Shown piece by piece: positions 16,109 to 26,175 of a stretch of DNA of 64,000 bases. The stretch's first letter is position 1. Each line of letters opens with the position of its first letter. The position numbers were made by a program, and so were the translations under genes. The notes under the pieces are model-generated. The model made no database searches. It saw only the letters and a program-made list of their open reading frames with translations, and was not told the origin of the DNA. Where the stretch lies: IMG/VR virus record IMGVR_UViG_3300045738_002037, positions 1 to 64,000 of that record; one strand, written 5' to 3'. The stretch comes from a virus.

Positions 16109-17627
16109 TCTTAAAAACTATGGTGGATTTATAACCCGCATCCACCATTGTTTTTAGTCTTGCTTTTGAATGTCTATAAAGATATTTATTACAACGAAAA
16201 TAAAAATCATAAACCTTACTTCTGCCGCGTTTGTTGTGGCGTAAAGCTCGGCCCACTTTTTGCATGAAATCAGAACGTAATTTACCGCCAGTAGCAATTA
16301 TTAAATTTTCGCATCCACCATCTAAGTCAAGCCCACGGTTAATAATTTTGCCACCAATAAGCACATTAAACTCGCGGCGTTCAAAAGCACGCAACACTTC
16401 ATCACGACGACGTTTTGGCGTTTTACCATAAATGAAATGAGATTCAATTCCAATTTCATTTAGCACATTAACCAAAGCAAGGCCAAGCACCTCTCTATCT
16501 ACCAAAATTAATGTTCCATCGTCACTATGAAATTCGCATAATTTTGCGATAAGATTGTGAAATTTATTGTTATTAATCATCCATTCGTCATATGCAATGT
16601 CAAAGGCTGTGTGATCACGGATATCACCGTCAACACCGAAAGCCATCATAATATACTCAGTGGGAATAATTCTGCCAATTTTTTCTAGATTCCTTCTAGA
16701 TTCCTTCATTATAACAGAACCCAGGTGCTCCTGCATCACCATTCCTTCTACAGGCTTATCAAGATCAAATGGTGTGCCAGAAAAACCATAACGACGCCGC
16801 CCGTTAAACCAATGCCTAAATAGTTGTTTATAAGGACCAGATGTTGCTTTGTCACATTCATCGATTAAAATCATATGTGCGTCTTTCACATATTGCTGCA
16901 ATTCTCTTGCATTTTTCCGCCGTGTTTTGTACCCCTGCATTGACGATTCAAACCGGTCTAACCGTCGTCTCCATGCTTTATCAGATTCATTTTCCTTTCT
17001 TGTAGGCGGCACGGGAGGGGTTTTAGGCGGGGTCAGGGACTGTATAGACCCAACTACTATTGTCTCGCCATTTGGCCTTTGCCCAGCATAAAACAAACCT
17101 ATCTTGTCAGATATATTTCGAAGTTCAAGTCTCTCTTTAAGCTGATCTATAACGATTTTTTGGTCAGCGACTATAACTGTCGGACAATCTATCGCTTTGC
17201 ATATCCCAGCTATTATTTCTCCTTTTCCACCACCAGTTGGAACATCTACAATTCCACATTCAATCTTACATGCGACTTGTATAGACTTAACTTGATGATC
17301 ATCTAGTGTTATATTAGGAAGAAAACCAGAATCTATCTGTTCTGGTTTTAACGGTTTATATTCAACAGACACACGATCATCAACCACCTCCAGCGGCAAT
17401 TCGTGCTTATTACACACGCCACGCAACATGCTCAAAAATGGCCGGGCCATGCGTTGCTTGGCTCGATTATACTTACGGAATACGCCATCCCATATGCCAA
17501 GCTGTGATGGGTCAATATAATCTCTCCCCGGAGAAACTACACTAAATTCTTTCCACAGAATATTCTCTTCATAATCAGTGATATTATCAAAATATATCCA
17601 CTTATTATCTTTTATAATGGCTCTCAT
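16035..17627 (-). CDS. SF2 DNA/RNA helicase, UvsW-like
   Basis: About 530 aa with complete superfamily 2 motifs: GIVDVPTGGGKGEIIAGI (Walker A), MILIDECDKA (motif II, DEC[D] type), YGFSGTPF (motif III region), and QKVGRALRHNKRG (motif VI). The domain order and the N-terminal accessory domain suit T4 UvsW, which unwinds branched DNA and R-loops and helps switch replication mode. DDHQVKSIQVACK supplies a Q-motif-like element. ATG 17627 is preferred over TTG 17636, although neither has a strong Shine-Dalgarno. A Lys/Arg-rich insertion (residues 205-245) lies between motifs Ia and II. Confidence 0.85.
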   Translation of the reverse strand: MRAIIKDNKWIYFDNITDYEENILWKEFSVVSPGRDYIDPSQLGIWDGVFRKYNRAKQRMARPFLSMLRGVCNKHELPLEVVDDRVSVEYKPLKPEQIDSGFLPNITLDDHQVKSIQVACKIECGIVDVPTGGGKGEIIAGICKAIDCPTVIVADQKIVIDQLKERLELRNISDKIGLFYAGQRPNGETIVVGSIQSLTPPKTPPVPPTRKENESDKAWRRRLDRFESSMQGYKTRRKNARELQQYVKDAHMILIDECDKATSGPYKQLFRHWFNGRRRYGFSGTPFDLDKPVEGMVMQEHLGSVIMKESRRNLEKIGRIIPTEYIMMAFGVDGDIRDHTAFDIAYDEWMINNNKFHNLIAKLCEFHSDDGTLILVDREVLGLALVNVLNEIGIESHFIYGKTPKRRRDEVLRAFERREFNVLIGGKIINRGLDLDGGCENLIIATGGKLRSDFMQKVGRALRHNKRGRSKVYDFYFRCNKYLYRHSKARLKTMVDAGYKSTIVFKNGSVDGPKLIKSRFRIPKKVTGSN

Positions 17628-17651
17628 GCCATTCAAATACAGCGCAAGTTA

Positions 17652-19814
17652 TCAAATTTCACATTTATCGCCGTCACAGAACTTACTGCCGACAGCTTCC
17701 TCAATATAAGGCGTAAAATCCACAGGCTTAACCTTTGAATTATATTCAATAACTTCTTCAACTGTGCATGGTTCATATGGTGGCTGCACATAACCATGAT
17801 TATTATGAGGCAAAAAACTAATGCCCTTTAATTGGTCTTCATATGTAGTCAATATTCTAGAAATGTCATTCGCTTCATCATCTTTAAATTTAACAGTACA
17901 TGATACTTGATTGTCGGCCCAATATCTCTGATAATCAACAACATTGGCAATTTGTTCCCAAATGCTAACATCTTCCACCGGCCTTACACTTTCGTCAGTA
18001 ATAGCAAATTTAAACACTGTAGTTCTATCCGGATCAGACATAGCTGGTTCGTGTTCATATCCCGCATCTGCCAAAATTTTAACTAATATACTGTCGCTAG
18101 ACACTCTGATTCTACGCCAATAAGTGCTGGCTTCTGGATGATGAATTCCGGGAGTTGCACCTGCTAACAACGACACAGTGCCACTTGGTTTAACCGATGT
18201 TTTCTTAATAGAATTCTGAACACAAAGCCATTCTGAATAAACATCGTCCCACCTATCAACTTCATTATAACCAGCATCACAAAAATCCCGCAAAACAGCG
18301 CGCCTACCAAATTTTGCAAATGCTTGAACAATACCACTTTGCGACAATCCGATTCTACGATTACGCAACATAACTTGGTTAGTTCTTGGATTATGGGTCG
18401 GCAACAAAGTGACAGTCTTAGCATATAAATATGCAAACTTCAATGTGCGTATGTAATCAGCAGCATTGTCGTGATTAGCCGGAAATGTTTCTACTAAACA
18501 ACACAATTCATATGATTCCAAGCTTTGTTCCAAACATGGATTGCCGCCCATAACACGGCCATCAATGCCGGGTTTGCAGCCGTCTAACATGCGGCCATAA
18601 TCACGCATGTTATCTAACCACGCTAAGCCAGGCTCACCATTTACAGCAATTTGTTTCCCAATATCGTCATAATCCATACCAACATGGGCAAATATCGAAT
18701 TATTAGAAGCCCAACGATGATTATTTAGTGCATTCCACGTTTTTATTGCAGGAAGTAATCTTTCTTCCGGTATATCACAATTTTTAAAATCATCAATAAC
18801 GGCGCTGCACTTATTAATAGAATATAACTTATCGGTCACTTCATGAAATTTTTCAATGTCATCACAGTCCAATGTTGCCGTTACATTTTTCATGCCATAA
18901 TATTCAACATCATCATATTCGCCAAACGCAATTTCTGCAGTCCTACGAACATTGCCAGCGACCACGCATCTGCCAATATAATTCATAATATCAACAATAT
19001 CAACGCTACTTAAAACCTGATTAATCCTATTGTCTAATAACGCGCGAGTTAAATCATGTAGCTCTTCTAAAATTGCCGGACCTGATGCTGTTCCGCCAAA
19101 TCCATGAATAATTGAACCCGCCGGTCTAACCGCAGAATAATCAAAATCAACCCATCCCTCATCAGATTTTAAAGTATATGATTCAATCAACGCTTTTAAA
19201 GATTGACCCCATCCTTCACGAGTATCATCTACCAAATGCGTTGTTTTGTTTTCCGATGGTTGTGATATCTTTAATTTTCCAGCACCTTTGGTGTCAAACC
19301 CAACACCGACGCCAAGCATGGCCATGTCCATCATAAAATTGAATGGTTCCGCTGGGTCAGTTTCAATATCATTGGTAGAAACAAATCCACAATTATTTAA
19401 AGCAGCACTGCCGCGTTCCCACATAAATTCAGTGCCCATCATCCAAAGCCCCCTGCCAGGCGGCAAGAACTTCATATCCCACATTCTTTGAAACATTTCT
19501 TGAGCGGATTTTTGCGCTTTTACATAATCCCACGGAATGTGGATGCGCTTACAATGCCTACGTTGAATTTCATAGCATCCTTCTACAACTCTCACCAGCG
19601 TGTCTAAAAAAGACTCTTTAAACCCATTTTCTTTAATTCGCGAATAAGTTCGATAAAACGTAAACTCTCCCAACCCATTAAAACCAAAATTGGGTCGTTT
19701 ACTTTCATATATCTTAATAAATTTCGGCTCTAATTTAAAATGATCACCTTGGTCGCTAGACGCAAAAAATTGTAATTCCACAATATTCTTTTTCTTATCA
19801 ATTGTTACTGACAC
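17652..19814 (-). CDS. nrdJ: Adenosylcobalamin-dependent ribonucleotide reductase, class II
   Basis: A 720-aa reductase of the monomeric B12-dependent (RTPR-like) type. It has FLPPGRGLWMMGTEFMWERG near residue 120, AALNNCGFVST (the first redox cysteine), NPCLEQSLESYELCCLVETF around 430-450 (active-site Cys and Glu), and KKTSVKPSGTVSLLAGATPG (nucleotide-binding loop), and ends FCDGDKCEI with the C-terminal cysteine pair that passes electrons to the active site. It makes deoxynucleotides independently of oxygen but needs host or environmental cobalamin. No separate small subunit or thioredoxin is seen nearby. It overlaps the next upstream gene by 10 nt. Confidence 0.92.
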   Translation of the reverse strand: MSVTIDKKKNIVELQFFASSDQGDHFKLEPKFIKIYESKRPNFGFNGLGEFTFYRTYSRIKENGFKESFLDTLVRVVEGCYEIQRRHCKRIHIPWDYVKAQKSAQEMFQRMWDMKFLPPGRGLWMMGTEFMWERGSAALNNCGFVSTNDIETDPAEPFNFMMDMAMLGVGVGFDTKGAGKLKISQPSENKTTHLVDDTREGWGQSLKALIESYTLKSDEGWVDFDYSAVRPAGSIIHGFGGTASGPAILEELHDLTRALLDNRINQVLSSVDIVDIMNYIGRCVVAGNVRRTAEIAFGEYDDVEYYGMKNVTATLDCDDIEKFHEVTDKLYSINKCSAVIDDFKNCDIPEERLLPAIKTWNALNNHRWASNNSIFAHVGMDYDDIGKQIAVNGEPGLAWLDNMRDYGRMLDGCKPGIDGRVMGGNPCLEQSLESYELCCLVETFPANHDNAADYIRTLKFAYLYAKTVTLLPTHNPRTNQVMLRNRRIGLSQSGIVQAFAKFGRRAVLRDFCDAGYNEVDRWDDVYSEWLCVQNSIKKTSVKPSGTVSLLAGATPGIHHPEASTYWRRIRVSSDSILVKILADAGYEHEPAMSDPDRTTVFKFAITDESVRPVEDVSIWEQIANVVDYQRYWADNQVSCTVKFKDDEANDISRILTTYEDQLKGISFLPHNNHGYVQPPYEPCTVEEVIEYNSKVKPVDFTPYIEEAVGSKFCDGDKCEI

Positions 19815-20467
19815 GATACTTTACAGTCCCTTCCTAAAATTTCCTTAGATCGTTTCTGGTTAGAAACGTCCTGATAAAAATTATCCCTAATCTTGTATAA
19901 TCTTGTTGCGCTAGGCAACAGTCTTCTCTCATCTGTATTTTCTAATTTTTTAATAGTCCGGCCACACGATTTTGACAATGACAAATATAATTCCGACAAT
20001 TTCGAAGCTTGATACCATTTAACTAAATTGCAAAAAGCATCAGGGTTTGATTTATCAAGCAATATTTCAATTGTGTCATTATTATTAACACGATCCATGA
20101 CCCATTTTTTAGAATCAAGCAAAGAATCGATTGATTGATCATTACTAGATGATTCTTCCTGTAGTATTTTATAACATATGTCAAGCAGATTACCCTGATG
20201 TAACGCCGCGAGACCTTTATGCATAATACCCAACATTTTAGATCGTTCAATAGCTATATTAATAAATCTACGAGCTGTTGGTTCATCAAATTCCCATTCA
20301 TCAAATTTCTTGGAAATAGATTTAACATATCGCCATTGATAAGTCTTTATTGGATCAGTATTTACAGGAAAAGTCAATTTGCGCCCATAGCGTATATAAG
20401 CTTCAGAACACCATTCCCAAACTTTCCAAATAGTTTCAACTTCAACAATATCTGTCGATACATCCAT
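19805..20467 (-). CDS. Hypothetical protein upstream of nrdJ, about 220 aa
   Basis: I use ATG 20467 (MDVSTDIVEVETIWKVWEW), since further upstream the frame runs into the divergent gene starting at 20493; no strong Shine-Dalgarno decides it. The protein is helical and rich in Trp and charged residues (ETIWKVWEWCSEAY, KTYQWRYVKSISKKFDEW). No known family is recognised. It overlaps nrdJ by 10 nt, so co-translation with the reductase is likely. Internal and terminal cysteines (CKVSCQ at the end) are suggestive of redox but not diagnostic. Confidence 0.6.
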   Translation of the reverse strand: MDVSTDIVEVETIWKVWEWCSEAYIRYGRKLTFPVNTDPIKTYQWRYVKSISKKFDEWEFDEPTARRFINIAIERSKMLGIMHKGLAALHQGNLLDICYKILQEESSSNDQSIDSLLDSKKWVMDRVNNNDTIEILLDKSNPDAFCNLVKWYQASKLSELYLSLSKSCGRTIKKLENTDERRLLPSATRLYKIRDNFYQDVSNQKRSKEILGRDCKVSCQ

Positions 20468-20492
20468 AACATTACAAATACAAGGAGAAATC

Positions 20493-20795
20493 ATGGAAGA
20501 ACAATCTAAATTATACGGTGCAGATCCTAATGAAAATTCTTCCAATGACATAGAAGAAAAAAGTACACAAAGCATTTTTGACGAACGATTCCAACTTTTT
20601 ATGAATCAATTTGGCGAAATTTGCGAAAATGAGGACGTGCCCATTGCAGTGGCAATTGTGATTGATCCTAAAATAGAGAACCAGCCCCTCATTTTTACCA
20701 GAGGAGGAACATATGAAACAGCATCGCTGACAGCCCATGTTTTGCGCAATATGAAGCAAATGATAAACAGCGAATTAAACACAGACATGCAATAA
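20493..20795 (+). CDS. Hypothetical acidic protein, 100 aa
   Basis: A lone rightward gene in a leftward region, with a strong AAGGAG 6 nt before its ATG. The N-terminal 30 residues are acidic and polar (probably disordered). The rest, QLFMNQFGEICENEDVPIAV followed by AIVIDPKIENQPLIFTRGGTY and a final helix, looks like a small alpha/beta domain. No family is recognised. It faces the 19805-20467 gene with only 25 nt between starts, so its promoter must lie within that neighbour or be read through from the left. Confidence 0.6.
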   Translation: MEEQSKLYGADPNENSSNDIEEKSTQSIFDERFQLFMNQFGEICENEDVPIAVAIVIDPKIENQPLIFTRGGTYETASLTAHVLRNMKQMINSELNTDMQ

Positions 20796-20808
20796 ACAAA
20801 CTATAATA

Positions 20809-21189
20809 TCAACTAGCGACTAAATCTGTTGAAATAAACAAAGAATCTACTTTATTCTTAACATGAAAATCGTCAAGATTATTATAACAATCTGATAAAA
20901 CGCCATGCAATTGGCTATGTCTGTCTAAATTTAAACAATAAATCGTCACATGCAAATTATTGAACTGAACTGGTATCACCATGCCGCCCCATTTTCTCTT
21001 AAGTTCTTCCATAAATTTGTCACATACAAATTCAGTGATCGACGATGAATCTCCAATATATGTTCTAATAGATCCTTCAACAGACGCCAATGCTTTATCT
21101 GAATCGGTATAGCAATATGCCTTGTTCAAATCATTGTCATAAACAATAATCCAAATCGGTATTACTTTATCATAAAATTTAGTGGTCAA
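20809..21189 (-). CDS. Hypothetical protein, 126 aa
   Basis: An alpha/beta-looking protein beginning MTTKFYDKVIPIWIIVYDND and containing VIPVQFNNLHVTIYCLNLDR. It overlaps the stop of the baseplate wedge gene (ATGA, 4 nt) and follows it in the same transcript. No family is recognised; it could be a baseplate-operon accessory. It converges on the rightward 20493-20795 gene with 13 nt between stops. Confidence 0.6.
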   Translation of the reverse strand: MTTKFYDKVIPIWIIVYDNDLNKAYCYTDSDKALASVEGSIRTYIGDSSSITEFVCDKFMEELKRKWGGMVIPVQFNNLHVTIYCLNLDRHSQLHGVLSDCYNNLDDFHVKNKVDSLFISTDLVAS

Positions 21190-22781
21190 AATTGATCTTT
21201 CTGATAGAAATAATTCATAGTTCTTTGGCCTTCTATTATTAATTCATTGGGCGATATTTTATCGTCGCCAGTAACATCGGAAATATTTTCTGTAGTTAAT
21301 ATATTGTCAATTGGAGAAAACAAATCAATATAAGCAACACCATCAACATTATTAACCGCATCGATTAAATTGGACACATAAAGCGCTTGGCCCATGTCCC
21401 ATGATTCTGGGTCAAAAAACTTATCTATAGCTGACTCTACTCTTTCTTTAACTACAGCCGCATCCGCATTTCTATCAATCACAACAGTCATATCTATATC
21501 TACAGGATGCAAAATACCATCGAATATTTCAACATAATCTGTAAGAACATTCAAATTTTCATAAAATGTTTTAAGACCGGATTTTAAACCTGCACTTGGT
21601 AATACCGGTTTAAAATCTAAATCTTCCGCTAGAACATATATTTCTACTTTGTTTGCATTCAATGAAGTCTTAATTGCCGCAATTGCTTTGCTAACTGACC
21701 CAAAAGCTGGATGTGCAAACGAACTAGCCACCTGCGCATAATCTTGTGCAGTTATAATAGAATTATGTAACGCAAAATCTCTAGGTGCTCTTTTTTTAGC
21801 GTCATTTAGTGATTCTTTATCGGTGCCGCCACTGGAAGATGCTACGTTTCTAAATCTCACAGTTACCGCAGCGTCATATGGCGGCAATGGTGCCATGGCT
21901 CTTGTTTCATCTATTTGCCCAACGCCTATTCTGCCTCTAACACCGCCGCCGGTCCTATATTTAATATCAACAGTCTGGCCCGCTATTGGAGCGGCACCCG
22001 TAATGTCATCGCCAAATCTAAATATTGCAACATTTTCAATAAAACTAATTTCGACTACTTTATCATTTGGCCCAAATCTTTCAATAGGATCAAATAAAAC
22101 ATTCCACTCTTCCTCGCTAGACCCAGTTTTTACAGTTACAAATATCGGGCTACTCAAAAAATTTTCTTTTTCTACAACTATTTCTTGATTTGGCCCGCCA
22201 GCACTTGTATGCGACACAACAGTTTCAAATGATCCTTCTACACCATGAGCTATTACACCTCTTTTACCAGCAGGTATAACAATAGAACTTATAAAATCAC
22301 CGGGCGCACGGAACACTTCATAAGTTAATGATTTACCGTCTGGCCCAGTTAATGAGAATGTCGTTCCAGCTGCTATTTCAACATCACTAAGAACTTCTTG
22401 CCCCACACTGACTTCAATATCAACCACCGCAGGAGTTTGTCGTTTTAATTTCTGATTTATCAATGCTAAGTGATTAATTATTGCTTCTTCAGTTTTAGCA
22501 GTAGTAAGAAACGCTTCATTGGCCAGCATGTCAGAACGTAGGGATAATTTTCCGGTAATAGCTGATAAAATTTCCATTATCATTATAATGCCGTTACTGG
22601 CAACGAAATCATTAAACTCAGTTGGAAAATAAGTTTTAATATATTCTAATATTGCCCTACGCGCAGTTGTGTATTCTAGCCCACTAAAATCCAATCTTCT
22701 CAAATTAGCGGGAGGCAACAATACACCGAATTCATCCGGTTCTGTAGGTAGGTCAAACAATGTTTCTCTTTGATCAGCCAT
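21186..22781 (-). CDS. Baseplate wedge protein, gp6/J-like
   Basis: A 531-aa protein of the baseplate J/T4 gp6 family. Evidence includes LRRLDFSGLEYTTARRAILE near residue 28 and the segment KLSLRSDMLANEAFLTTAKT typical of J proteins, followed by VDIEVSVGQEVLSDVEIAAG with beta-rich domains and ALHNSIITAQDYAQVASSF near 340, a motif common to gpJ/gp6. Together with gp25 (next upstream) it forms the inner baseplate ring that fires the sheath. It ends with a region of IDAVNNVDGVAYIDLFSP type found at the C-terminus of the family. It is shorter than T4 gp6 (660). Confidence 0.88.
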   Translation of the reverse strand: MADQRETLFDLPTEPDEFGVLLPPANLRRLDFSGLEYTTARRAILEYIKTYFPTEFNDFVASNGIIMIMEILSAITGKLSLRSDMLANEAFLTTAKTEEAIINHLALINQKLKRQTPAVVDIEVSVGQEVLSDVEIAAGTTFSLTGPDGKSLTYEVFRAPGDFISSIVIPAGKRGVIAHGVEGSFETVVSHTSAGGPNQEIVVEKENFLSSPIFVTVKTGSSEEEWNVLFDPIERFGPNDKVVEISFIENVAIFRFGDDITGAAPIAGQTVDIKYRTGGGVRGRIGVGQIDETRAMAPLPPYDAAVTVRFRNVASSSGGTDKESLNDAKKRAPRDFALHNSIITAQDYAQVASSFAHPAFGSVSKAIAAIKTSLNANKVEIYVLAEDLDFKPVLPSAGLKSGLKTFYENLNVLTDYVEIFDGILHPVDIDMTVVIDRNADAAVVKERVESAIDKFFDPESWDMGQALYVSNLIDAVNNVDGVAYIDLFSPIDNILTTENISDVTGDDKISPNELIIEGQRTMNYFYQKDQF

Positions 22782-22783
22782 TG

Positions 22784-23161
22784 TTAATCACTCTCAGTTC
22801 CTATAAATGTTTCTATTGAAAATTTAGTATTTTCATCATCAGCCAAAGAGCACTCTATAATTATTTGTATTCTATTGTTATCACTTTCGTCTATAACTGA
22901 AACATCGTTCACACTTACTCTTGGTTCATGTGCGCTTACAGCCAATGCTATGCTTCTCTTTAAATCGTCAACAGCAAATTCGTCATGGGGATCAAATAAT
23001 TGCGTTTTTATAACAGTACCGAACGACGGCCTCATCACTCTTTGCCCAGGCACAGTTAATAACAATTGTAATATATCATTTTGAATAAGACGTACGTCTT
23101 CTTGTCTTTGCAATATTCCACCAGATATAAATGGTGGATTAAACCCAAAAAATTTTGCCAT
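22784..23161 (-). CDS. Baseplate wedge protein, gp25-like
   Basis: A 125-aa protein matching the gp25/W family: VRLIQNDILQLLLTVPGQRV then MRPSFGTVIKTQLFDP (the conserved M/R-P-x-(F/Y)-G motif) and DDLKRSIALAVSAHEPRVSV. It joins gp6-like protein in the inner baseplate and initiates sheath contraction. The start shares one base with the stop of the upstream gene (TAATG), indicating translational coupling. Confidence 0.92.
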   Translation of the reverse strand: MAKFFGFNPPFISGGILQRQEDVRLIQNDILQLLLTVPGQRVMRPSFGTVIKTQLFDPHDEFAVDDLKRSIALAVSAHEPRVSVNDVSVIDESDNNRIQIIIECSLADDENTKFSIETFIGTESD

Positions 23162-23892
23162 TATCTCATCACCAATGATATTTTACGTAGTTCATCAGAA
23201 ATCAACTTAGCATCAGCTGCATATTTATTTGCGTTGTCTACAGCTAAATCTCTGTTAACAGTAACTTCAATTAATTTACTATTTAATTGCGTTATTAGTT
23301 CATTTATCTCACTGTCATATTCATCCGATTGATCAACAATAACTTTCAACGCACCCATAGTTCGATTTGTTTCGTTGATTATTTTTTGATTATCACTAAT
23401 TGATATTTCAGAATTGGCCCTCAGTTCTTTAAGATCATTCAATTTTTCACTCAATTTTTTATGAATAACAAATGAAGCTTTGTCAACAGTTAAGCGGTCA
23501 GTCACATTTATCCCTAATTTATCATAATCAATGACTGTTACATCATGCTTAAATTCTGTTTTATCATTAACTAACATCGGCTCTACAGTACGAATATTAA
23601 CATTGCCAAATTCTAATACTTGCCCTATTTCAAATTGTCTAATGTTATTTCTAATAATAGTCGCAGATGCTTTAGATGTTGTAAACGCTAATTTACCGAC
23701 TGATTTTCTCGGTGTAGTAGTAATAGTTTTTAAAGATTTCTGCCTAATGGCCATACCTTTTGGAATTCTAGGATATAATTCAGATATTCTAGGGGGATCT
23801 GCCATGCTTATAGTATAAGTAATATTCCCGCTGTCACTTGGAACAATGGGAATAATACTTTTGTATAACCCTGTTGGCGAATTAATAATCAT
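23161..23892 (-). CDS. Putative baseplate protein with C-terminal coiled coil, 243 aa
   Basis: No family is recognised. The first half is beta-rich (VRTIE-like strands, KHDVTVIDYDKLGINVTD). Residues 140-243 form a long charged helix or coiled coil (KLSEKLNDLKELRANSEISI to AADAKLISDELRKISLV). The gene lies between the spike and gp25-like genes, overlaps the latter by one base and is 2 nt from the former, so a baseplate role is likely. It may link the spike to the wedge ring; that is inference. Confidence 0.65.
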   Translation of the reverse strand: MIINSPTGLYKSIIPIVPSDSGNITYTISMADPPRISELYPRIPKGMAIRQKSLKTITTTPRKSVGKLAFTTSKASATIIRNNIRQFEIGQVLEFGNVNIRTVEPMLVNDKTEFKHDVTVIDYDKLGINVTDRLTVDKASFVIHKKLSEKLNDLKELRANSEISISDNQKIINETNRTMGALKVIVDQSDEYDSEINELITQLNSKLIEVTVNRDLAVDNANKYAADAKLISDELRKISLVMR

Positions 23893-23894
23893 TA

Positions 23895-26174
23895 TTAACT
23901 TTCAAGTTTATGTTCTACTTCTTTTTTAGGGCATTCTTTAAATGGTTCATTATAAACAGCAGCCCTATCTGTAGGTTCGACTTGAGGTACCTGCGGCTTT
24001 AATAACGGAGATGCTGGCTGCGGTGGAATAGGTGTTCCGGGGCTTCCCCTTTGAATACCAGCGCCTGGGCCTGGAAAACACAAAGGAAAGAATGCGTCGA
24101 CAACTTTAGCATTAATGCGCGTGCCAAATTCAGCAGTTGTCGCCATTACCCCAAATATGCCGCCTGCTTGATTATTAATCGGCCCGCCGCTAATAGTGTC
24201 TATTCCAGCTACTGATAAATTACGAATATGGCCTTCAGAAAACACGCCGTATTCTGCAACACATTGCATGTTGATACTATTGCCAGCTTTCATTGTTATA
24301 TTATTAGCAGCATCAAAGTGAATATTAGAATCAGATTTAATTTCTATATCACCACGCGAATATATTTTGATTTTCCCGTCGCCATTATACAAGACTATTT
24401 CTTTACGCGTATCATGAAACCATTCATACATATTGTTTCCTTCTTTACCACGCCATACGCCAACTTTATATCGCTTACTCCACCACATACCGCGATGTTC
24501 ACTGTCAACTATTTCAGTCCAAGGACCATCACCCTTGGCACCATCGCGCATTTCCACACCCTGATTAAGATCGCCAGCTTGCGACGGATTAGCAGGACGC
24601 TTAGGTTTAGGGCCATTCTTAGCCCTAGTCTTTAATCGAATATACTCATTGTCATGGTCAATTTTAAGATGATGTGATTTACGCTCTGGATCTTTCATCA
24701 TCGTAGGTTTACGAATAAATTCGTTTTCTTTTACACCTCTCCATTTTGGCGACCATCCTTTTCCCATACTAGCCGAAAGCATTACATACTGATACCTATC
24801 ATTCATCTCCATTGTAAGGCCCATGGGCGTGCCCCACATGGTATGATTAGCCTCATTATTTTCATTAAATTCCCAATAAAACCCTCTAGGATTTCCTTTA
24901 GCATTATCGGCTTTTACCCCTGGACTCCGGCGGCCTTTTATAAGAATACCATTAGCTCTTGGGGATTCTTTTTTATCAGCCTTTTTATTATGCGACCCAC
25001 GATCGTCAAGGACGATTTTTAAACCATAGCGAGTTAATATTCTGATCCAACGAGCATCTTTATCTTTCCAATGCTTATCTTCACGTTCACTTTTATGACC
25101 CGCTTCATCCAACAAACTTCGCTTCACAAATTTGTCATCGTTCGGATGTGAACCTTTATCATAAAGTTGTATAAGCATTCCTGCTTTTGTTCTAAGTTTA
25201 ATCCACCTAAAATCATGCTCGCCAGACCCAATAGTTTTAGGCTCGCCATACTCGTCTTGCCTTGTTTTTGACGCTACTGGTTTTTCTTGTGCCCATCCAA
25301 CATCTCTACATTCTATTCGATGGCCATAACGCGTTTTAATTTCAGCACGTCGCTGATCGCCAAATTCTTTACTCGAATCCGGCTGACCTTCATTTAGTAA
25401 TTTCTGAAGATGCAGCCATCGTTTAGTTTCAAATTTCTCATCTTTATCAAAATCACCCTCAAACTCTCCCACATCACCTTCGCCAGATTTCCATTTGTAT
25501 CCTTGATCACCCAATATAATCATGTTTCCATATTTGGTAACACGAGCCATATATTTCTTGTCAGGATTATTAACTTCCGGCGAATCGCTCTTAGCTTCAA
25601 ATTCTTGCCCCTGAATAGCATCATGATCCGCTGGCGGAGGAGGTTCTTTATGCTCATTAGGAAAAAATCCTACTGACGAATGTATGTCTAAATTTCCATA
25701 TCTGTCTTGCCAACCATGAGACATCGGCCTGCCATCTTTAGGCAAGTAATCTTCATCATAATCTTCAGGTTTATCATCGGGTTCCCCATCTTCGGCTAAA
25801 CTTAATGGAGTAACGCTAAAAATAGACGGATACGAATAAAATTTTCGCCTTGTAGGGTCAGCAAATCCCACCCATATTGGGCCATACGGATGTTGTTTTT
25901 CAAATGTTATCCAGACCCAATCGCCTATACATGGATGCGACCATCTTCCATGTCTCTTTGTTCCAAGATCAAACGACGGAACTGCCCACGGACAATCTTC
26001 GTCTTTCAAATCCCAATCATGCATGTCAGGGCATTTAAATCTTACCCGATATACATTTAAAGGATCATTAGTTTCTATAACCAATGCCCTATAATATCCT
26101 GGAAATCTGTCCCAAAGCGTTCGGGTTCTATGTTTGAAAAATTTATTCCAAATAACCCCTATGTTGTCAGCCAT
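23895..26174 (-). CDS. Baseplate central spike, gp5/VgrG-like, no lysozyme domain
   Basis: A 759-aa protein. Residues 25-115 form the OB-fold typical of gp5 (YYRALVIETNDPLNVYRVRF; WVWITFEKQHPYGPIWVGFA). Several strand-turn modules of type RWI(K/R)-x-x-T(R/K)-x-G-x-x-I-x-L-x-D-x-GSH recur at about 320-400. IKIYSRGDIEIKSDSNIHF and NITMKAGNSINMQC near 620 resemble the repeated strands of gp5 and VgrG needles. A Pro-rich tail (PPQPASPLLKPQVPQVEP) follows. The T4 gp5 lysozyme domain (Glu...Asp/Thr motif) is not apparent, so peptidoglycan hydrolysis must come from elsewhere. Confidence 0.85.
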   Translation of the reverse strand: MADNIGVIWNKFFKHRTRTLWDRFPGYYRALVIETNDPLNVYRVRFKCPDMHDWDLKDEDCPWAVPSFDLGTKRHGRWSHPCIGDWVWITFEKQHPYGPIWVGFADPTRRKFYSYPSIFSVTPLSLAEDGEPDDKPEDYDEDYLPKDGRPMSHGWQDRYGNLDIHSSVGFFPNEHKEPPPPADHDAIQGQEFEAKSDSPEVNNPDKKYMARVTKYGNMIILGDQGYKWKSGEGDVGEFEGDFDKDEKFETKRWLHLQKLLNEGQPDSSKEFGDQRRAEIKTRYGHRIECRDVGWAQEKPVASKTRQDEYGEPKTIGSGEHDFRWIKLRTKAGMLIQLYDKGSHPNDDKFVKRSLLDEAGHKSEREDKHWKDKDARWIRILTRYGLKIVLDDRGSHNKKADKKESPRANGILIKGRRSPGVKADNAKGNPRGFYWEFNENNEANHTMWGTPMGLTMEMNDRYQYVMLSASMGKGWSPKWRGVKENEFIRKPTMMKDPERKSHHLKIDHDNEYIRLKTRAKNGPKPKRPANPSQAGDLNQGVEMRDGAKGDGPWTEIVDSEHRGMWWSKRYKVGVWRGKEGNNMYEWFHDTRKEIVLYNGDGKIKIYSRGDIEIKSDSNIHFDAANNITMKAGNSINMQCVAEYGVFSEGHIRNLSVAGIDTISGGPINNQAGGIFGVMATTAEFGTRINAKVVDAFFPLCFPGPGAGIQRGSPGTPIPPQPASPLLKPQVPQVEPTDRAAVYNEPFKECPKKEVEHKLES

Positions 26175-26175
26175 A

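Noticed and set aside
18164-18436. Minus-strand 90-aa frame inside nrdJ
   Set aside because: Alternative frame within a well-supported enzyme gene.
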